A stretch of DNA of 64,000 nucleotides from an uncultured Dysgonomonas sp. (lineage in GTDB: Bacteria; Bacteroidota; Bacteroidia; Bacteroidales; Dysgonomonadaceae). The notes under the pieces were generated by a model. That model was not told the DNA's origin and made no database searches. It worked only from the letters and a program-made list of their open reading frames with translations. Every line of letters begins with the position of its first letter. Within the stretch, counting starts at the first letter, position 1. Positions 62,429 to 64,000 of this stretch are shown here, piece by piece. Position numbers and translations under genes: made by a program. The DNA is taken from positions 124,001 to 188,000 of the forward strand of contig USOX01000003.1 of NCBI GenBank assembly GCA_900556485.1. The letters are read 5' to 3'.

Positions 62429-64000
62429 ATGTTACAAGAATTTACGTTAGGAGAAGGTAAAGCAATTATCAACTTCACATTAAAATTTTGCGATACACGT
62501 CAGAAGATACTTAACAGTTATGGTTTCAAAAGAGTAATTGAAGCATTCATCAAAAAAATAAAAAAGGATGAGGTAATTATCTACAATTACTACATGAAAG
62601 AATTCAAAACTGAAGAGGATTTTGAAAAAACGCTTATCGAAGCTTTTAAATTGCTAACTGTTTGCAATCCAGACGAAGTTCAGAATGTACATAACAAATA
62701 TGCTATCTTCTTCAATGATAAAGACTACTTCATCGAACTGATAGAATTACTATACAGCTACTGGCGCAGCCTCGAACGTTATACTATCGTTCACAACAGC
62801 ACAGTGGGTAACGGGCTGCAGAATGTGCGGTTTATGCAAGCAAATGAGCTATTCAACGAGCTTGTGATATCTATCTACCGCCGCATAGAAGAAACAGTTA
62901 TGGGATATGAGCATAAAGTATACCGTCAATTAAATGCCGGATCGAATGCAGCCCTCACACTGAGCGATATTAAATGGAATTGTCCGGTAGAATATAATGG
63001 TTTATCTGCCATTCCGTTTATTACATCAGTAATATTCAGACCTCCATTTATCTCATATACAAAGAGAAATACACGCGATGGTATTTTCCAGGAACACCAA
63101 ACTAATCCTTTAGAGAATATAGGACTTAACGAAGACGATTGGTTCTTATTCCCTGCAAAAGTGGGTAATATGTTGACGTTCGTTTATTTCCATAAAGATT
63201 TTATGGTACATGGTTTCTCTTTATCTAACCTTTTCGAACTGGCTAAAGAGAATGAATATGTTGGTAAGAAACCGGATATTATTTATGTATTCGGATACGA
63301 AGACGGATATGAAGAAAAACGCACATTCTATTATAAAGACAAGAAAAACGACATCCTGATTGGTTATGCAAACCACTGTGACGATATAGACTACTTTGGA
63401 TATATGAAGAAAATGTTGCTTACACTACACAATGTGAAGCAAATGGAAAATGGTTGTTTACCTATACACGGAGCAATGGTGAATATTGCACTCAAAAATG
63501 GAAAAGAGGCAAACATTATTATCATGGGCGACAGTGGCGCAGGGAAATCAGAAAGCCTTGAAGCATTCCGCTCACTGAACGAAACATATATTCGCCACAT
63601 GCGTATTATCTTCGATGATATGGGATATCTCAAAAAAGAAGAAGATGGTACTATTAAAGGATACGGAACCGAAATCGGAGCCTTTGTGCGTATCGACGAC
63701 CTTGATCCTACCTATGCTTTCGAACAGCTGGAAAGAGGTATCTATACCAATCCTGATAAAGTAAATGCACGTATTACTATACCTGCTGCAACATACGACA
63801 TTATCATGAAAGGTTACAAGGTAGATTATTTCCTTTATGCAAATAACTACGCTGATGTTGATAAGAAGATCAAATTCTTTACCGATCTGGATGAAGCTAT
63901 CACTGTATTCGAAGCAGGAGCACGTAAGGCTAAAGGAACAACAACTGAAAAGGGACTTGTTACTTCATACTTTGCAAATCCATTCGGACCTGTACAAGAA
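62429..64000 (+). CDS. HprK/PEP-carboxykinase-superfamily P-loop protein (3' end outside window)
   Basis: 524 codons are visible and the frame is still open at the window edge. Starts ATG at 62429 (MLQEFTLGEGKAI). Residues 1-300 have no recognised domain. The C-terminal part carries LPIHGAMVNIALKNGKEANIIIMGDSGAGKSE, with the P-loop GDSGAGKSE near 365, followed by RIIFDDMGYLKKEEDG. This P-loop with Ser-Glu after Lys is the HPr-kinase form; the adjoining sequence recalls ATP-type PEP carboxykinase, and automatic annotations of such Bacteroidales proteins may say PEPCK. Substrate unknown. Confidence 0.65.
   Translation, partial: MLQEFTLGEGKAIINFTLKFCDTRQKILNSYGFKRVIEAFIKKIKKDEVIIYNYYMKEFKTEEDFEKTLIEAFKLLTVCNPDEVQNVHNKYAIFFNDKDYFIELIELLYSYWRSLERYTIVHNSTVGNGLQNVRFMQANELFNELVISIYRRIEETVMGYEHKVYRQLNAGSNAALTLSDIKWNCPVEYNGLSAIPFITSVIFRPPFISYTKRNTRDGIFQEHQTNPLENIGLNEDDWFLFPAKVGNMLTFVYFHKDFMVHGFSLSNLFELAKENEYVGKKPDIIYVFGYEDGYEEKRTFYYKDKKNDILIGYANHCDDIDYFGYMKKMLLTLHNVKQMENGCLPIHGAMVNIALKNGKEANIIIMGDSGAGKSESLEAFRSLNETYIRHMRIIFDDMGYLKKEEDGTIKGYGTEIGAFVRIDDLDPTYAFEQLERGIYTNPDKVNARITIPAATYDIIMKGYKVDYFLYANNYADVDKKIKFFTDLDEAITVFEAGARKAKGTTTEKGLVTSYFANPFGPVQE

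Noticed and set aside
62305..62460. 51-codon basic ORF (MKFPLRRTQIYNLL...) preceded by AAGGGGG
   Set aside because: The G-run abuts the ATG with no spacing, both are part of a perfect hairpin, and the frame overlaps the start of the real gene at 62429.

Overview
The window reads as chromosomal DNA of a low-GC Bacteroidota, most likely order Bacteroidales; Dysgonomonas or a close relative is my best guess from overall protein character, not from a search. The evidence is promoters of the TAnnTTTG (-7) type, type IX secretion (a C-terminal sorting domain in the first protein and a PorV-like protein at 59142), TonB-dependent receptors, many secreted lipoproteins, a Bacteroidota-type glycogen cluster, a succinyl-CoA:acetate CoA-transferase, and hairpin-forming intergenic repeats. 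I see no rRNA, tRNA, CRISPR array, insertion sequence or prophage.

Layout. 1-7.6 kb: end of a secreted T9SS protease, radA, an acetyltransferase, a secreted unknown, lspA and a large OmpA-like lipoprotein. 7.7-7.9 kb: an anomalously GC-rich non-coding element. 8-12 kb: a YiiX-like amidase, a TonB-dependent receptor and an acidic unknown. 12-18 kb: lgt-fprA, a TetR-fabH pair with a perfect 20-bp operator-like palindrome, a DUF1349 protein, a sugar acetyltransferase and a PAS-LuxR regulator. 18-23 kb: a FadL/OmpP1-like porin, a Trp/Tyr/Gly then Ser/Arg-rich secreted protein, and a soluble unknown. 23-26 kb: a Fur-family regulator followed by a TonB receptor with a His-rich loop, a probable zinc-uptake module. 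26-33 kb: a CDGSH protein, a lipoprotein, then the operon debranching enzyme - glycosyltransferase - GH57. 33-45.7 kb: era, an L,D-transpeptidase, CoA-transferase, pseudouridine synthase, GrpB-like protein, hydrolase, lipoprotein, rarA, a helix-turn-helix unknown and dnaK. 45.9-51 kb: a lipoprotein with seven 38-residue charged repeats, an acyltransferase whose N-terminus is cut by an in-frame TGA, an XRE regulator and a candidate small RNA. 51-61.6 kb: tex, a lipoprotein plus PI-PLC-like pair, TonB, a DUF1349 lipoprotein, a polyprenol-phosphate mannosyltransferase, a FAH-fold protein, porV, ispF and mnmD. 61.7-64 kb: a cobalamin riboswitch, a gene-free stretch with its own promoter and leader hairpins, and an HprK/PEPCK-like P-loop protein running off the edge.

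Functional themes. Envelope biogenesis recurs: lspA and lgt process lipoproteins, porV serves type IX secretion, tonB energises receptors, and the L,D-transpeptidase cross-links peptidoglycan. Most genes are housekeeping. The unusual signal lies between the genes: at least seven families of short word-built inverted repeats fill most gaps, one sits in a peripheral loop of the cobalamin riboswitch, and a ~150-bp element occurs twice in opposite orientation 12 kb apart.
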